Shown: positions 8,146-16,569 of the stretch, in pieces
Position numbering within the stretch: position 1 is the first letter of the stretch
Layout of the letters: each line of letters opens with the position of its first letter
Assembly: GCF_014323705.1 (NCBI RefSeq)
Contig: NZ_JABVEC010000022.1
Location: 1 to 64,000 of the forward strand
Reading direction: 5' to 3'
Source of the DNA: Actinomadura alba
GTDB taxonomy: Bacteria; Actinomycetota; Actinomycetes; Streptosporangiales; Streptosporangiaceae
Length of the DNA: 64,000 nt
The notes under the pieces: model-generated
The model's database searches: none
What the model was told of the DNA's origin: nothing
What the model saw: only the letters and a program-made list of their open reading frames with translations
Position numbers and translations under genes: made by a program

Positions 8146-9963
8146 TCACGGGGGAACGAGCCTCATCCATGCGGTGGTGCTCGTCTCCTTCGCGCTCACT
8201 CTCACACGTTCGAAGTCGGCCGCGGGCCCGACCACCGTTTCGTAGACGGACGCCGAGACGATGAGTCCCAGGTCGGCTCCGCCGGCGGCGAGCCGCCGCT
8301 TCAGTTCGAGCGAGTCCAGCAGCCGGGCGGCCTGGATGAGCGCCGATCCGGAGACCCCCAGCGTGTCGGCGACGACGGGGCCCACATGGACGGCGACTCT
8401 CACCTGGAAGCGCTGGGCCTCGCCGGCCTGGCGGTTGTGCCGTCCCATCCCAGCGGAGAACTGAGGAATCAGCGAGTCGAGCACGACGTTCGTCGAGATC
8501 CCGGGCGGAATGACGATGAGGACACCGTCGCCGCGGTCCTCCCGATGGCAGGCCGCCCAAGAGACGGCGGCATCGTCGAACGCCTGCTGAAGTACCTCGT
8601 AGAGAACCGTCCGGATGACGCGGCGGTCGGTCTCGGTGCGGGTCGGGGCCCCGAACCCGGCGATATCGAGGAACATGATGGTGCAGTTCTGCCCAGTCCA
8701 GAATGGCGAGGCGGCGGCGGTCTCCGACGGGATCGGCGGGTTGTCGGTGAGCCGCTCGAGCTGACCGGGGTCGAGGACGTCGATCGCGTCCGTGTTTGTG
8801 CGGACGATGCCCTGATCCCGCCATGAGGTGAGGACGCTTCCGACCACGGCGGGCGAGGAGGACGTCCAGCCCGCCAGCTCGTGGCCGGTGACCGGGAGGG
8901 TGGTGGGCTGCGCTCCGCCGAGAGCAGTGATCAATGCGGCCAGGCGCTGTTCGGTGTCGATCAGTTCGTTGGGCGTCGAGAGTGTCGGCTCCTCGGCGAT
9001 CCGGTCGTGGACCTGCTTCTCCAGGACCGACAGCACGCCCGGATAGCGTGAAACGAGAGCCGAGAAGTCCTCGGCCGCGATGACGAGCGCGTCGACGGCG
9101 TCCAGCGCTATCACGGTGGCCGACCACGCGCCGTCCCTGAGTAGCGCCCGTTCGCCCACGAGATCACCTGGTCCGCGGACCGCGACGATCCGCTCCTCGC
9201 CCGCACGATCGACGCGGACCTTGGTCCAGCCGGACCGAATGATCACTACGTAGTCGGCGGGATAGCCCTGTCGCAGAAGTGGCACACCCGCGGCGAATAC
9301 ACGTTCCTGGGCGATCTCATGGAGATGGCGCCGCTCTGCGGGCTCGAGCGCGTTCCAGAAGCTCTCCCTGAACTCGTCGGGGTGCCGGGCCGGCGTTGTG
9401 CCGCGACTCCGCGGGCTCTGTGAGTGGCCGAGCAACCGCGCGAAGACGGCTGCGTCGCTCGCCTTCAGGGCCCGTACATCGTCGACCGTCCCCGCGAACG
9501 CGAGACCGGCGCGGGTCAAGGCCGCCTGGCCACGGGCGTATTGCACGATGGGCGTGAGAAACAGGGCCGGCACGGCGAAGGTCAGTGCGGCGACCACTCC
9601 CGCGCCGCCTGCGCTGGTCGCGATGGCGGCCCACGTCGTGCACGCGGCGCCGAGGACACTGAATCCGAGCAGCCCCGCCACCGTGCCACGCGTCAGGCTC
9701 GGAACCTGGACCTTGTCCCACTGAGCGGGCGTGGGAACCGTGACGACTCCGGCGGCCGCCGTCGGCTGCTTGGTGAGTACGCGGGTTCGGGTGTGGGAGC
9801 CGATGGAGCCGATGCCCGGCGTGGCACCGGAAAACGCCTCCAGAAGTCGCCGCACCGAACCCGCGCGGAGCGAAGGAGGGGCCGCCCGGCTCATTTCGAA
9901 AGCGGCGGACGCGTCGGAGAATGCGATCAGCAACCGGTGCAAGGCGTGGTTACGGTACGACAT
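8146..9963 (-). CDS. Membrane-anchored cNMP-binding / nucleotide-cyclase-like fusion
   Basis: A 605-residue multidomain protein. An N-terminal ~85-residue region of unknown fold is followed by two probable membrane segments (about 95-118 and 122-141). A Crp-type cyclic-nucleotide-binding domain follows (about 200-320; PLLRQGYPADYVVIIRSG, then GPGDLVGERALL). A winged-helix-like segment (about 335-405; HELAGWTSSSPAVVGSVLTSW) precedes a class III nucleotide-cyclase-like domain (about 425-605). In the cyclase domain the two metal-binding aspartates look present (FLDIAGF, Asp433; EDRGDG, Asp479), and AARLLDS keeps the transition-state Arg (547), but the usual Asn of VNxAAR is not conserved. It could make a cyclic nucleotide and read it out in cis, or be a binding-only sensor. 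Its start overlaps the upstream small membrane protein gene by 14 bp. Confidence 0.8.
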   Translation of the reverse strand: MSYRNHALHRLLIAFSDASAAFEMSRAAPPSLRAGSVRRLLEAFSGATPGIGSIGSHTRTRVLTKQPTAAAGVVTVPTPAQWDKVQVPSLTRGTVAGLLGFSVLGAACTTWAAIATSAGGAGVVAALTFAVPALFLTPIVQYARGQAALTRAGLAFAGTVDDVRALKASDAAVFARLLGHSQSPRSRGTTPARHPDEFRESFWNALEPAERRHLHEIAQERVFAAGVPLLRQGYPADYVVIIRSGWTKVRVDRAGEERIVAVRGPGDLVGERALLRDGAWSATVIALDAVDALVIAAEDFSALVSRYPGVLSVLEKQVHDRIAEEPTLSTPNELIDTEQRLAALITALGGAQPTTLPVTGHELAGWTSSSPAVVGSVLTSWRDQGIVRTNTDAIDVLDPGQLERLTDNPPIPSETAAASPFWTGQNCTIMFLDIAGFGAPTRTETDRRVIRTVLYEVLQQAFDDAAVSWAACHREDRGDGVLIVIPPGISTNVVLDSLIPQFSAGMGRHNRQAGEAQRFQVRVAVHVGPVVADTLGVSGSALIQAARLLDSLELKRRLAAGGADLGLIVSASVYETVVGPAADFERVRVSAKETSTTAWMRLVPP

Positions 9964-10333
9964 CTTGATTCCCGCCTCCGTTGCCCCGGCCAGATCCGTC
10001 TACATCGTTGTCATAGTCGTCATCCGCGGGGAGCGCCGCGAGCGCGTACCGGCCGACCTTGGCCATCGCGGTAGGCGCGGTCGCGCCGAGTCCCAGCGCG
10101 ATCAGGGGCGTGGCGATGACCCCGGTCGCCGCCGCCGCGGACGTGAGCGCCGCGCCGATTCCGCAGTGGAGCAGGCAGGCGACGAGAAAGTATCCGCCGC
10201 CCGGCCCTTCGGGAAACCGCCAGGCCACACCCTTGACACGCCGGTTCGCCTCAAGAAAGACCAGTGCTCGGTTGGCAGCGGCCCCTAAAAGTCCCCACAA
10301 GGCGTACTCCCACATGACCGCACGGTAGGACAT
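9950..10333 (-). CDS. Small membrane protein paired with the cyclase-like gene
   Basis: A 127-residue protein (or 121 from the ATG at 10315) with two to three hydrophobic segments: WEYALWGLLGAAANRALVFL near the N-terminus, and GGYFLVACLLHCGIGAALTS followed by ATGVIATPLIALGLGA in the middle. An acidic, Gly/Asn-rich tail (DDDYDNDVDG) follows. I recognise no family. It is the upstream gene of a two-gene unit; its 3' end overlaps the cyclase-like gene, and both contain membrane segments, so a complex in the membrane is the natural inference. Neither candidate ATG has a convincing ribosome-binding site, so the start is uncertain. Confidence 0.6.
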   Translation of the reverse strand: MSYRAVMWEYALWGLLGAAANRALVFLEANRRVKGVAWRFPEGPGGGYFLVACLLHCGIGAALTSAAAATGVIATPLIALGLGATAPTAMAKVGRYALAALPADDDYDNDVDGSGRGNGGGNQDVVP

Positions 10334-10652
10334 GTCGCGCAGGCGTTTAGTGCCGTGTCGTACATTCCCGCCACAGAGGCGCCGCTACGGCGGGAACCGG
10401 GGGCACCCCGGACCTCCTGACAGCGATGGTGACATGTGACAAGTAGCGCTGTCAGTATCTGCAATTTCTGACAAACCATCTTAAGCGGGTATTCGGGATT
10501 GGCGGCGGCCTCTAGCCTGACATCTGAGTGCCGTGTGGTGGATATGTCCCGAGGTTCGCCATGCGCGCAGGTCGCCATGGGTCGCAGGCACCGAATACCC
10601 CAGCCGATGCGCGCGCCACGGACTGGCAAGGGGACGAGTCGGCGGGCGGGGT
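10334..10652. other. Intergenic region between cyclase unit and toxin gene, rich in TGACA motifs
   Basis: A 319-bp divergent intergenic region. CTGACAGCG (10417-10425) and CGCTGTCAG (10447-10455) form a perfect 9-bp inverted repeat around a 21-base centre that itself holds GTGACATGTGAC. Two further CTGACA copies lie at about 10468 and 10515. A TAGCCT -10-like hexamer is at 10513-10518 facing the toxin gene. The density of TGACA/TGTCA suggests operator sequence. No ORF is convincing here. Confidence 0.5.
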
Positions 10653-12815
10653 GTGGCGTTGGGCGATGGAGTGATCGATCCGGGTGCGATTCCGATCCCT
10701 CAGGTGAAGCCGAATGCGGTGGAGGCGGCGGGGAGGGCGCTCAAAACCGATGGTGCGAACATCGCCGAGACCGGCTCTGACATCCATTCCGGCTGGCAGG
10801 GGCTGGCGGCGTTCTATCGGGCGCCGGAGGCCGCGCGGTTGTTCGCTGCGACCAGGCCGGTCCGCCAGGCAGGTGAGGACCTCGATAGAGCGGCGACGAC
10901 GGCCGGGGACGCGCTGATCACGTTCGCTGACGAGGTGCGCCCGATCGTGCAGCGGCTGAACAACCTGCACGCCGATGCGACCCGATTCCGCGGCGAGATC
11001 GCCGGTGACGAGGATTGGCGCGGCGACGAGGACAAGATCGAGCGGCACAACATCCTCATCGGTGCCGTGGAACACGCGGTGGCGCAGTACCAGGCGGCCG
11101 AGCGGACGTGCGCCAACAAGATCACTGCGATTTTCGGGGGGACGCGATTCGTGGCGGCGGGTTCGGCTCCGCCCGGTGCCGGTGAGCTCGCCTACGGGGG
11201 CACCTACACCCCTGAGGACAACCCCACTCCATGGGGCAGCCCGCAACAGCACGACAAGCCCTGGTACCAGGACGCCTGGGACGGCGTGTACGACTTCGGC
11301 AGCGGCATCGTCACGGACCTGGGCGGACTGACCGGGCTGTACGGCGAGAACGGCTGGGTGTGGGCGGGCGGCGAGTGGGGCGATTGGTGGGGCAATGCCA
11401 AGGACTCCTGGGTCGGCATGGGCAAGGGCCTCGCCGGCCTCGCCGGTTTCTACGGCCCGGACGGCTGGGGCTGGCAGGGCTGGGGCAACACCTGGAACAA
11501 CTGGAAAGAGGTCGGCCACGCCTTCGTCCCCTGGCGTGAGTACGGCGACCGGCCTGGTTACGTCTGGACCCAGAGCCTTCTCAACATCGGCAGCTGCTTC
11601 CTCGGCGGTGCCGGCCTCATCAAAGGCGGCGCGCAAGCCCTCAGCAGGATCGGCCGAAAGGCCGACGTGGACGCTCCCGAAATCGATCTCACCCGGCCCG
11701 ATGCCGACCTGAACCTGCCCAACACGCCCGGCGACAGGATGCCCACCACCCAGGACATCCGGGATGCCTTCGATGACCTTGATTTCGACAACGTCTCGCT
11801 CGATCTCGACAGAGCCCTCGACGACGCCGACAGATTGGACGACCGGCAGCCCGTGCACGTCGGCGGCCGAGATGAGAACTCCGGCGGCAACGGACACGAG
11901 CCGGACACGGGCTCGTCCGGCTCGGATGGCCGCGACACCGAACCTTCGTCAGGACCGGACAAGACCCAGCGGAACCCACGGATCGATGAACAGCTCAACG
12001 ACGGCAACTGGCGCGAGACCCACTACCGCGAGTCATCGGATCACGAGTTGTGGCGTCGGAGCGTCCACGCCGTGGACGAGGACGGCTACCGGATCCCCAA
12101 GGCGTACTACAACGAGACCACCCACCGGTACGAACCGGCTGGGGAGGACTACGAACCGGCCGAGTTCAAGGAAGACCCATCGCCGGATCGGCAGCGTCCC
12201 AGTCCGGAGGTGCGGAAGGATTATCAGGGTCTGGTCGACGAGCGCAAGCAGGCGATCGAGGACGTCAAGCTGGCCAATCAGCGGTACGACTCCGAGGCTC
12301 CCGACCCGAGTGCCGAGGCCATCGAAGAGCGCCGGAGGGCATACGAGGAGCAGACCAGGATCGGTGAAGAGCTCGGCGAACGTGCAGCCGCCGATGCGGT
12401 TCGCGATCACTTTGGCAAGGACGGCCACATCGTCGAGCAGATTCCGCTCCCGCCCACCAAGAACGGCTCAGGGTGCTTCGACCAGATCTGGACGGTGAAG
12501 GATCCCGCCACCGGCGAGAAGCGGTACGTTGTCGTCGAGGCCAAAAGCCCCAACGCCGACCTCGGGCTCCGCCGCGGTCCAGACGCCAAGCTTCTCGAAC
12601 AGGGCCACCCTGACTACTTCAAGAGCATCTTGCGGGAAATGCGTCGGCGAGGTGGCGACGAACGCGCGTTGGCAGATGACCTGCAGGAGGCTCTTGAAGA
12701 TCGTAAGCTCGACTATGTAATGTCCCGGGCGCACGTAAAAATAGACCCTAAGACTGGTAATCATGCGTACGACGGTTATACGCTCAAGCACTTCGATATC
12801 AGCGATAAGGACTGA
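10653..12815 (+). CDS. WXG-type polymorphic toxin with PD-(D/E)XK nuclease C-terminus
   Basis: About 720 residues. The N-terminal helical domain (about 8-160; GDGVIDPGAIPIPQ, then HSGWQGLAAFY) is the ESX/WXG-like trafficking domain seen in actinobacterial polymorphic toxins. A Trp/Gly-rich middle (YGENGWVWAGGEWGDWW) and an Asp/Pro-rich linker follow. The last ~130 residues resemble restriction-endonuclease-fold toxins: Asp610 in CFDQIW and Glu629-x-Lys631 in YVVVEAKSPN form a PD-(D/E)XK signature. No start is certain: GTG 10653 is preferred over GTG 10671 because related proteins begin with a short lead before DGVIDPG. The final ~120 bp are visibly lower in GC than the rest, a sign of toxin-tip exchange. 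The gene is followed after 5 bp by its immunity gene. Confidence 0.82.
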   Translation: MALGDGVIDPGAIPIPQVKPNAVEAAGRALKTDGANIAETGSDIHSGWQGLAAFYRAPEAARLFAATRPVRQAGEDLDRAATTAGDALITFADEVRPIVQRLNNLHADATRFRGEIAGDEDWRGDEDKIERHNILIGAVEHAVAQYQAAERTCANKITAIFGGTRFVAAGSAPPGAGELAYGGTYTPEDNPTPWGSPQQHDKPWYQDAWDGVYDFGSGIVTDLGGLTGLYGENGWVWAGGEWGDWWGNAKDSWVGMGKGLAGLAGFYGPDGWGWQGWGNTWNNWKEVGHAFVPWREYGDRPGYVWTQSLLNIGSCFLGGAGLIKGGAQALSRIGRKADVDAPEIDLTRPDADLNLPNTPGDRMPTTQDIRDAFDDLDFDNVSLDLDRALDDADRLDDRQPVHVGGRDENSGGNGHEPDTGSSGSDGRDTEPSSGPDKTQRNPRIDEQLNDGNWRETHYRESSDHELWRRSVHAVDEDGYRIPKAYYNETTHRYEPAGEDYEPAEFKEDPSPDRQRPSPEVRKDYQGLVDERKQAIEDVKLANQRYDSEAPDPSAEAIEERRRAYEEQTRIGEELGERAAADAVRDHFGKDGHIVEQIPLPPTKNGSGCFDQIWTVKDPATGEKRYVVVEAKSPNADLGLRRGPDAKLLEQGHPDYFKSILREMRRRGGDERALADDLQEALEDRKLDYVMSRAHVKIDPKTGNHAYDGYTLKHFDISDKD

Positions 12816-12820
12816 GGATT

Positions 12821-13678
12821 GTGCGCGTCGTTGCACGACATTCGGTTGACTCTAACTTTGCGAAAGAGCAAGTCGCAGGGCTTGGTGAAAGTATCGAGAA
12901 GGCGCTTGGCCGACTCGAACGATTCCCTCAGAGGCTGAGCTCTTTGCTGGATACGATTTTGATGGAGACTGGCTACCGCTGCGCTCTGGACGCTAAGGCG
13001 CAGTATCTGGAGACGTGGGAGAGCGTTGTCTCGACGATGCAGGTCGGATCGGCGATCTTCGAGACGGGCTCGCGGTCAGAAGGTGTGGTGGAGTGCCGTA
13101 TCGCTCACAAGATCTGGCAGGTTCCGGCTACCGGCCCGCAGTACTGGACCAACGTTCACAACTGGCTGACCGCGTTGTGGTTGGCGATGATCTGCCGCGA
13201 ACGTGGCCGGGCTCGTAGGCTGGCGGAGATGCCGCTGGAACTGTTGCGTGCCTCGAGTGAGCAATTCGACGACTTCGAATTTCCCTGGGTTGAATCACTG
13301 CAGATGTTCTGGCGTAACGAACAGGGTCTGTTCGACAAGCTCATGCCGGCGATGAAGGCCACCGCTCCCGAACAGATCCGAGTGACGACGACGGAATACG
13401 CGCTGTTGCAAGTGTGGCCCACTATGCGGACCTTCTATCATCTGGTCCAGGGCGAGAACGAGCAGTTCAACGACGTCCTCGCTGAGGCGGTGCAGTTGCA
13501 CAAGGACTACTGGACCGCCGATGAGGAACGCGCGAAGGATCCCGACGGGTTCATCGCCCTTGGTCCGTTGGCCATGGCATGCCTGGCCCGTGACTGGGAC
13601 GTCGCCGTAGAGGTCGAATCCGAATACCTGCCTGAACACCTCATCAATGGGGCCTGGGTCGGAGAGTTCCGCACCTGA
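12821..13678 (+). CDS. Immunity protein, Imm49 family
   Basis: A 285-residue alpha-helical cytoplasmic protein starting at GTG, five bases after the toxin stop and preceded by GAGG. The pattern EVxECRIAHKIWQVPATGPQYWTN, NWLTALWLAMICRER, LHKDYWTADEERA and FIALGPLAMACLA is that of the Imm49 immunity family recalled from actinobacteria. Imm49 proteins protect the producer from the toxin encoded immediately upstream, here the PD-(D/E)XK nuclease tip. The first ~150 bp are low in GC like the 3' end of the toxin gene, which supports joint transfer of toxin tip and immunity gene. Confidence 0.85.
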   Translation: MRVVARHSVDSNFAKEQVAGLGESIEKALGRLERFPQRLSSLLDTILMETGYRCALDAKAQYLETWESVVSTMQVGSAIFETGSRSEGVVECRIAHKIWQVPATGPQYWTNVHNWLTALWLAMICRERGRARRLAEMPLELLRASSEQFDDFEFPWVESLQMFWRNEQGLFDKLMPAMKATAPEQIRVTTTEYALLQVWPTMRTFYHLVQGENEQFNDVLAEAVQLHKDYWTADEERAKDPDGFIALGPLAMACLARDWDVAVEVESEYLPEHLINGAWVGEFRT

Positions 13679-13827
13679 CCGGCCTCCTCACGGAGTGGGC
13701 GGACTCGGCCGCGAGCCGCCGCGCCGCACGTTGGCGGACCCGGGCGATCGTTCCTTGTCCGGTGGACGTAGCGGCAGGCCCCAGCGGCCAAGACGGTAGG
13801 CACAGGTCGCGTGGCGACTCGATTGGG

Positions 13828-14565
13828 TCAGAGTTCCCGCCTTCGGGCACGGCGCTGGCCGATGACCACCCAGGCCGCGGCCATCACACCGCCGGCGAGG
13901 AGGCCGATCAAGAACCAGTTCTTGAGAGCGTCACCGCCGAGGGCAAGCCGTCCGAGGGCGATGGCGCCCAGGAACGCCGCGTAACCAGCGAAGAACACGT
14001 AGAACCGTTTGCTCCAGAAGATGCGCCGTCCCGGACCGTCCGGAGCCTCGTCGAGTTCTCCGGCCGGCCCCAGGCTGGCGGACTTCGGGCGCTTGAAGTA
14101 CTCGAAGACGACCCAGGTGCCGCAGGGCTCCCAGCCGTCCGGAGCGAGCCGGTCGGCGGTCTTCGCGCGGCCCCCGACGACCACTGTCTCGCGCCGGTAC
14201 TCCCAGCGCTGCGGTCGCGCGGGGTCGCGGTGGCTGACGAAGTGCCCGAGTGCGTCGACGCGCTCGACCTCCCAGCCCTGGTCACCGAACTCGTTGAGCC
14301 GTTTCCTCTCATGGAAGGCGTCGGCCGTCCACCGCCAGGTCTCCGGGGCCGGGTCGATCTCCGGGCTCGGTGCGCTGTCGGCTCCCTGTGCATGTCCGGC
14401 CGTGAGCTGTTCGGCGAAGTCGGCGGCCGGCCCGAACTCCTCCTCCGGGGCGGCGCCCGACTCGGTGACATAGGTCGCGAGGTCGTCGATGGTGCTCGCG
14501 ATCTGCTCGTCGGAGAGTCCGCTCTCGCGCAGCCGCTCGGCCAGCGTGTCGAAGTAGGAGGTCAT
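13828..14565 (-). CDS. PadR-associated membrane protein with DUF2812-like domain
   Basis: A 245-residue protein. The first ~55 residues (SYFDTLAERLRESGLSDEQ ... FAEQL) look like a HAAS-type helical signalling domain. Residues ~75-160 (HERKRLNEFGDQGWEVERVD ... FEYFKRP) resemble DUF2812. Two C-terminal membrane helices follow (FYVFFAGYAAFLGAIALGRL and NWFLIGLLAGGVMAAAWVV). Its ATG overlaps the PadR stop as ATGA, with GGGAG upstream, so the two are translationally coupled. HAAS and DUF2812 proteins are regular partners of PadR regulators and probably sense or transmit an envelope signal. The mechanism is unknown. Confidence 0.72.
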   Translation of the reverse strand: MTSYFDTLAERLRESGLSDEQIASTIDDLATYVTESGAAPEEEFGPAADFAEQLTAGHAQGADSAPSPEIDPAPETWRWTADAFHERKRLNEFGDQGWEVERVDALGHFVSHRDPARPQRWEYRRETVVVGGRAKTADRLAPDGWEPCGTWVVFEYFKRPKSASLGPAGELDEAPDGPGRRIFWSKRFYVFFAGYAAFLGAIALGRLALGGDALKNWFLIGLLAGGVMAAAWVVIGQRRARRREL

Positions 14566-14900
14566 CCAGCCGCTCCCTTGTCGAGTACGGAACGTACGGA
14601 TTGATCGAAGGCCAGCCACAGTCTGGTCTGTTCGGCGAGGGTCTCGCGGCCCTGCTGCGTGAGCCGGTAGTACCGGCGGCCGGGTCCCCGGTCGGCGACG
14701 CGGAACTCGGCGGCCACCAGGCCTGCCTCTTCCAGCCGGTTGAGCACGGGATAGAGCGTGCCGCCCTTGATCTGACCGAGCCCGGAGCCGGCCAGTGTCT
14801 TGGCGATCTCGTAGCCGTAGCTCTCGCCCTCGGTCAGGCCGGCGAGCACCAGCAGATCGAGTACGCCCTTGAGCCAGCTCGCGCGGCGGTCAGTAGCCAT
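14562..14900 (-). CDS. PadR-family transcriptional regulator
   Basis: A 112-residue regulator. It has the PadR winged helix: LKGVLDLLVLAGLTEGESYGYEIAKTL, the turn GLGQIKGGTLYPVLNRLEEAGLV, then a wing at RVADRGPGRRYYRLTQQGRE. It ends with a short dimerisation helix, as in PadR subfamily 2. It is the first gene of a two-gene unit, overlapping its DUF2812-like partner by 4 bp, and probably represses its own operon. The ligand is unknown. Confidence 0.9.
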   Translation of the reverse strand: MATDRRASWLKGVLDLLVLAGLTEGESYGYEIAKTLAGSGLGQIKGGTLYPVLNRLEEAGLVAAEFRVADRGPGRRYYRLTQQGRETLAEQTRLWLAFDQSVRSVLDKGAAG

Positions 14901-14939
14901 GCCTCAAGGGTAGCCATGCGACCTAGACGCCATGACGAA

Positions 14940-15386
14940 CTATGGCTGGGTCGCTGCGGTGACGGTGAAGCCGCACCAGGCGCTCCAGGCCGAGGCACCC
15001 TCGTTGTTCTCCGCGCGCATGCGGAACTGGTAAGAGCCGGGAGTGAAGGTCCCGGCGCTGACGCCGAAGCCCCACACGTAACCGCTCGGCCAGGTCGCCT
15101 CCGTCCGGCGAAGGAACGGCTCTTCGCCCGCGCGAGCGATCTCGAGCGTCGCTTTCAACCCTGGTTGCGGCTTGGTGCCGGCCGGTGACGCCGAGAACTG
15201 CGGGCCGGACTCCGCGCTCAAGGTCGGAGTGGTCCCGGTGAAGCAGTGCTGGAATCCGGCGTACGGGGACTCGGAGATCCGCAACGCCTGGGGGACACCG
15301 GGGGTGGCGGCCCAAGCGGCGGAGGGACCGCTGAGCACGGCTGCGGCTGATGCGGCTACCACGATCGCTGAACGCACCAATTTCAT
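14940..15386 (-). CDS. Small secreted protein, unknown function
   Basis: A 148-residue exported protein with a clear Sec signal peptide (MKLVRSAIVVAASAAAVLSG, cleavage near AWAATPG). The mature part has two cysteines (QHCFTG and WSAWCGF) and ends in a fibronectin-III-like strand pattern (YQFRMRAENNEGASAWS). That pattern suggests one beta-sandwich domain closed by a disulfide. GGAG lies close before the ATG and is part of a hairpin and of a short overlapping upstream frame (see the regulatory entry). No family was recognised. It could be a surface-binding or matrix protein. Confidence 0.75.
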   Translation of the reverse strand: MKLVRSAIVVAASAAAVLSGPSAAWAATPGVPQALRISESPYAGFQHCFTGTTPTLSAESGPQFSASPAGTKPQPGLKATLEIARAGEEPFLRRTEATWPSGYVWGFGVSAGTFTPGSYQFRMRAENNEGASAWSAWCGFTVTAATQP

Positions 15387-15425
15387 GCTGACTCCTGCTC
15401 ATGATCCATATTCGTCATCAGGAGT
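15383..15425 (-). promoter_or_regulatory. RBS-sequestering hairpin and overlapping 11-codon upstream ORF
   Basis: On the mRNA strand ACTCCTG (15425-15419) can pair with CAGGAGT (15397-15391), which contains the ribosome-binding site of the secreted protein gene. Within the loop an ATG at 15418 opens an 11-codon frame (MTNMDHEQESA) whose TGA overlaps the gene's ATG as ATGA. The upstream frame has no obvious binding site of its own. The geometry suggests translational coupling or temperature- or ribosome-dependent control, but chance is possible. Confidence 0.4.
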
Positions 15426-15809
15426 GCACACCATCGACAGTCCGGACGTCAGCCCCGGGGGCAATGACGTAAGGATTCGGTCATATCTGGCAGAGCCACG
15501 GCACGGCGGATCGGATCACCGACGGCGGATACAGATCCCCTACTTGTCAGATCTCCGCGTGCCCGCTCGCCGACGCGGGTATCGGGTCGTCATTCACCCG
15601 GTCATGTTGCCATGTCGGCAATTCCGTTTGTCGCCGCTGTCGTTGAGGATGCATAGTCCTGCGAACAGGTGGTCGTCGTGACCTCACGGCGGCCGCGCGG
15701 ACGAGCGGAGGGGAGCGCACGTGGCGGGCCTGTGCACAACTACCTGGCCGTGACGGCTTGACCACCGGCGCCCCGCTGGCCGCCGCTCGCGTTGACGACA
15801 AGGAGCGCA
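15426..15809. other. Intergenic region, no gene seen
   Basis: About 385 bp between the divergently transcribed secreted protein gene and the methyltransferase gene. Base composition is lower in GC on the left half, consistent with promoters. I see no convincing ORF, RNA gene or repeat. Confidence 0.6.
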
Positions 15810-15815
15810 GTGAGC

Positions 15816-16439
15816 ATGTTCGACGAGCAGTCCTGGGAGGAGCGCTACCGCTCCCACTCAGCGGTCTGGAGTGGGCGGCCCAACCCGCAACTCGTGGCAG
15901 AGGCTTCCCATCTTGCCACCGGCGTAGCGCTCGACGTGGGCTGCGGCGAAGGCGCCGACGCCCTCTGGCTCGCCTCACGCGGCTGGCAGGTCACCGCAGT
16001 GGACTTCTCCACCACCGCCCTGCAGCGCGGCGCCGAACACGCCGACGCCCTCGGCGCCGAGGTGGCCGGGAACATCCGCTGGGTGCACGCCGACCTGATT
16101 GCCTGGGTACCTGCCGAGGGGTACTTCGACCTGGTCTCCGCCCAGTTCATGCACCTGCCGGAGGTTCCGCGCAAGGCGCTTTTCGCCCGGCTGGCCACCG
16201 CGGTGGCCCCCGGCGGAACCTTGCTCATCGTCGGTCATCACCCCAGTGACATGCAGACCACGATGCCCAGGCCACCGATGCCCGAGCTCTTCTTCACCGC
16301 GGAGGAGGTCGCGGACTCGCTCGACCTCGGCCAGTGGGACATCCTCGTCGCCGCCGCCAGACCACGCCCCGCCACGGACCCGGAGGGTCAGGAGGTCACC
16401 ATCCATGACACCGTCCTACGAGCCGGCAAGCGTCGGTGA
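15816..16439 (+). CDS. Class I SAM-dependent methyltransferase (thiopurine/tellurite-type fold)
   Basis: A 207-residue enzyme starting MFDEQSWEERYRS. It begins with the short N-terminal helix typical of the TehB/TPMT-like branch (SWEERYRSHSAVWSGRPNPQL). Motif I is ALDVGCGEGADALWLASRG, motif II is VTAVDFSTTALQRG, and motif IV is FDLVSAQFMHLP. AAGGAG lies about ten bases before the ATG at 15816; a GTG two codons earlier is an alternative. Such proteins methylate small electrophilic or chalcogen compounds, but a general small-molecule methyltransferase is the safest call. It stands alone between unrelated genes. Confidence 0.85.
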   Translation: MFDEQSWEERYRSHSAVWSGRPNPQLVAEASHLATGVALDVGCGEGADALWLASRGWQVTAVDFSTTALQRGAEHADALGAEVAGNIRWVHADLIAWVPAEGYFDLVSAQFMHLPEVPRKALFARLATAVAPGGTLLIVGHHPSDMQTTMPRPPMPELFFTAEEVADSLDLGQWDILVAAARPRPATDPEGQEVTIHDTVLRAGKRR

Positions 16440-16569
16440 CGATGTGTCCGCGAGCCGCGTTCGTGAACATGCCCACGCAGATGGCTGGGTGCATCGGCCG
16501 CTCACTCACGTCGCTTCACTGAGCCTGAGCGAGAATCCTTAAGCTCGATCATTCAGCTTCTCGGATCGT

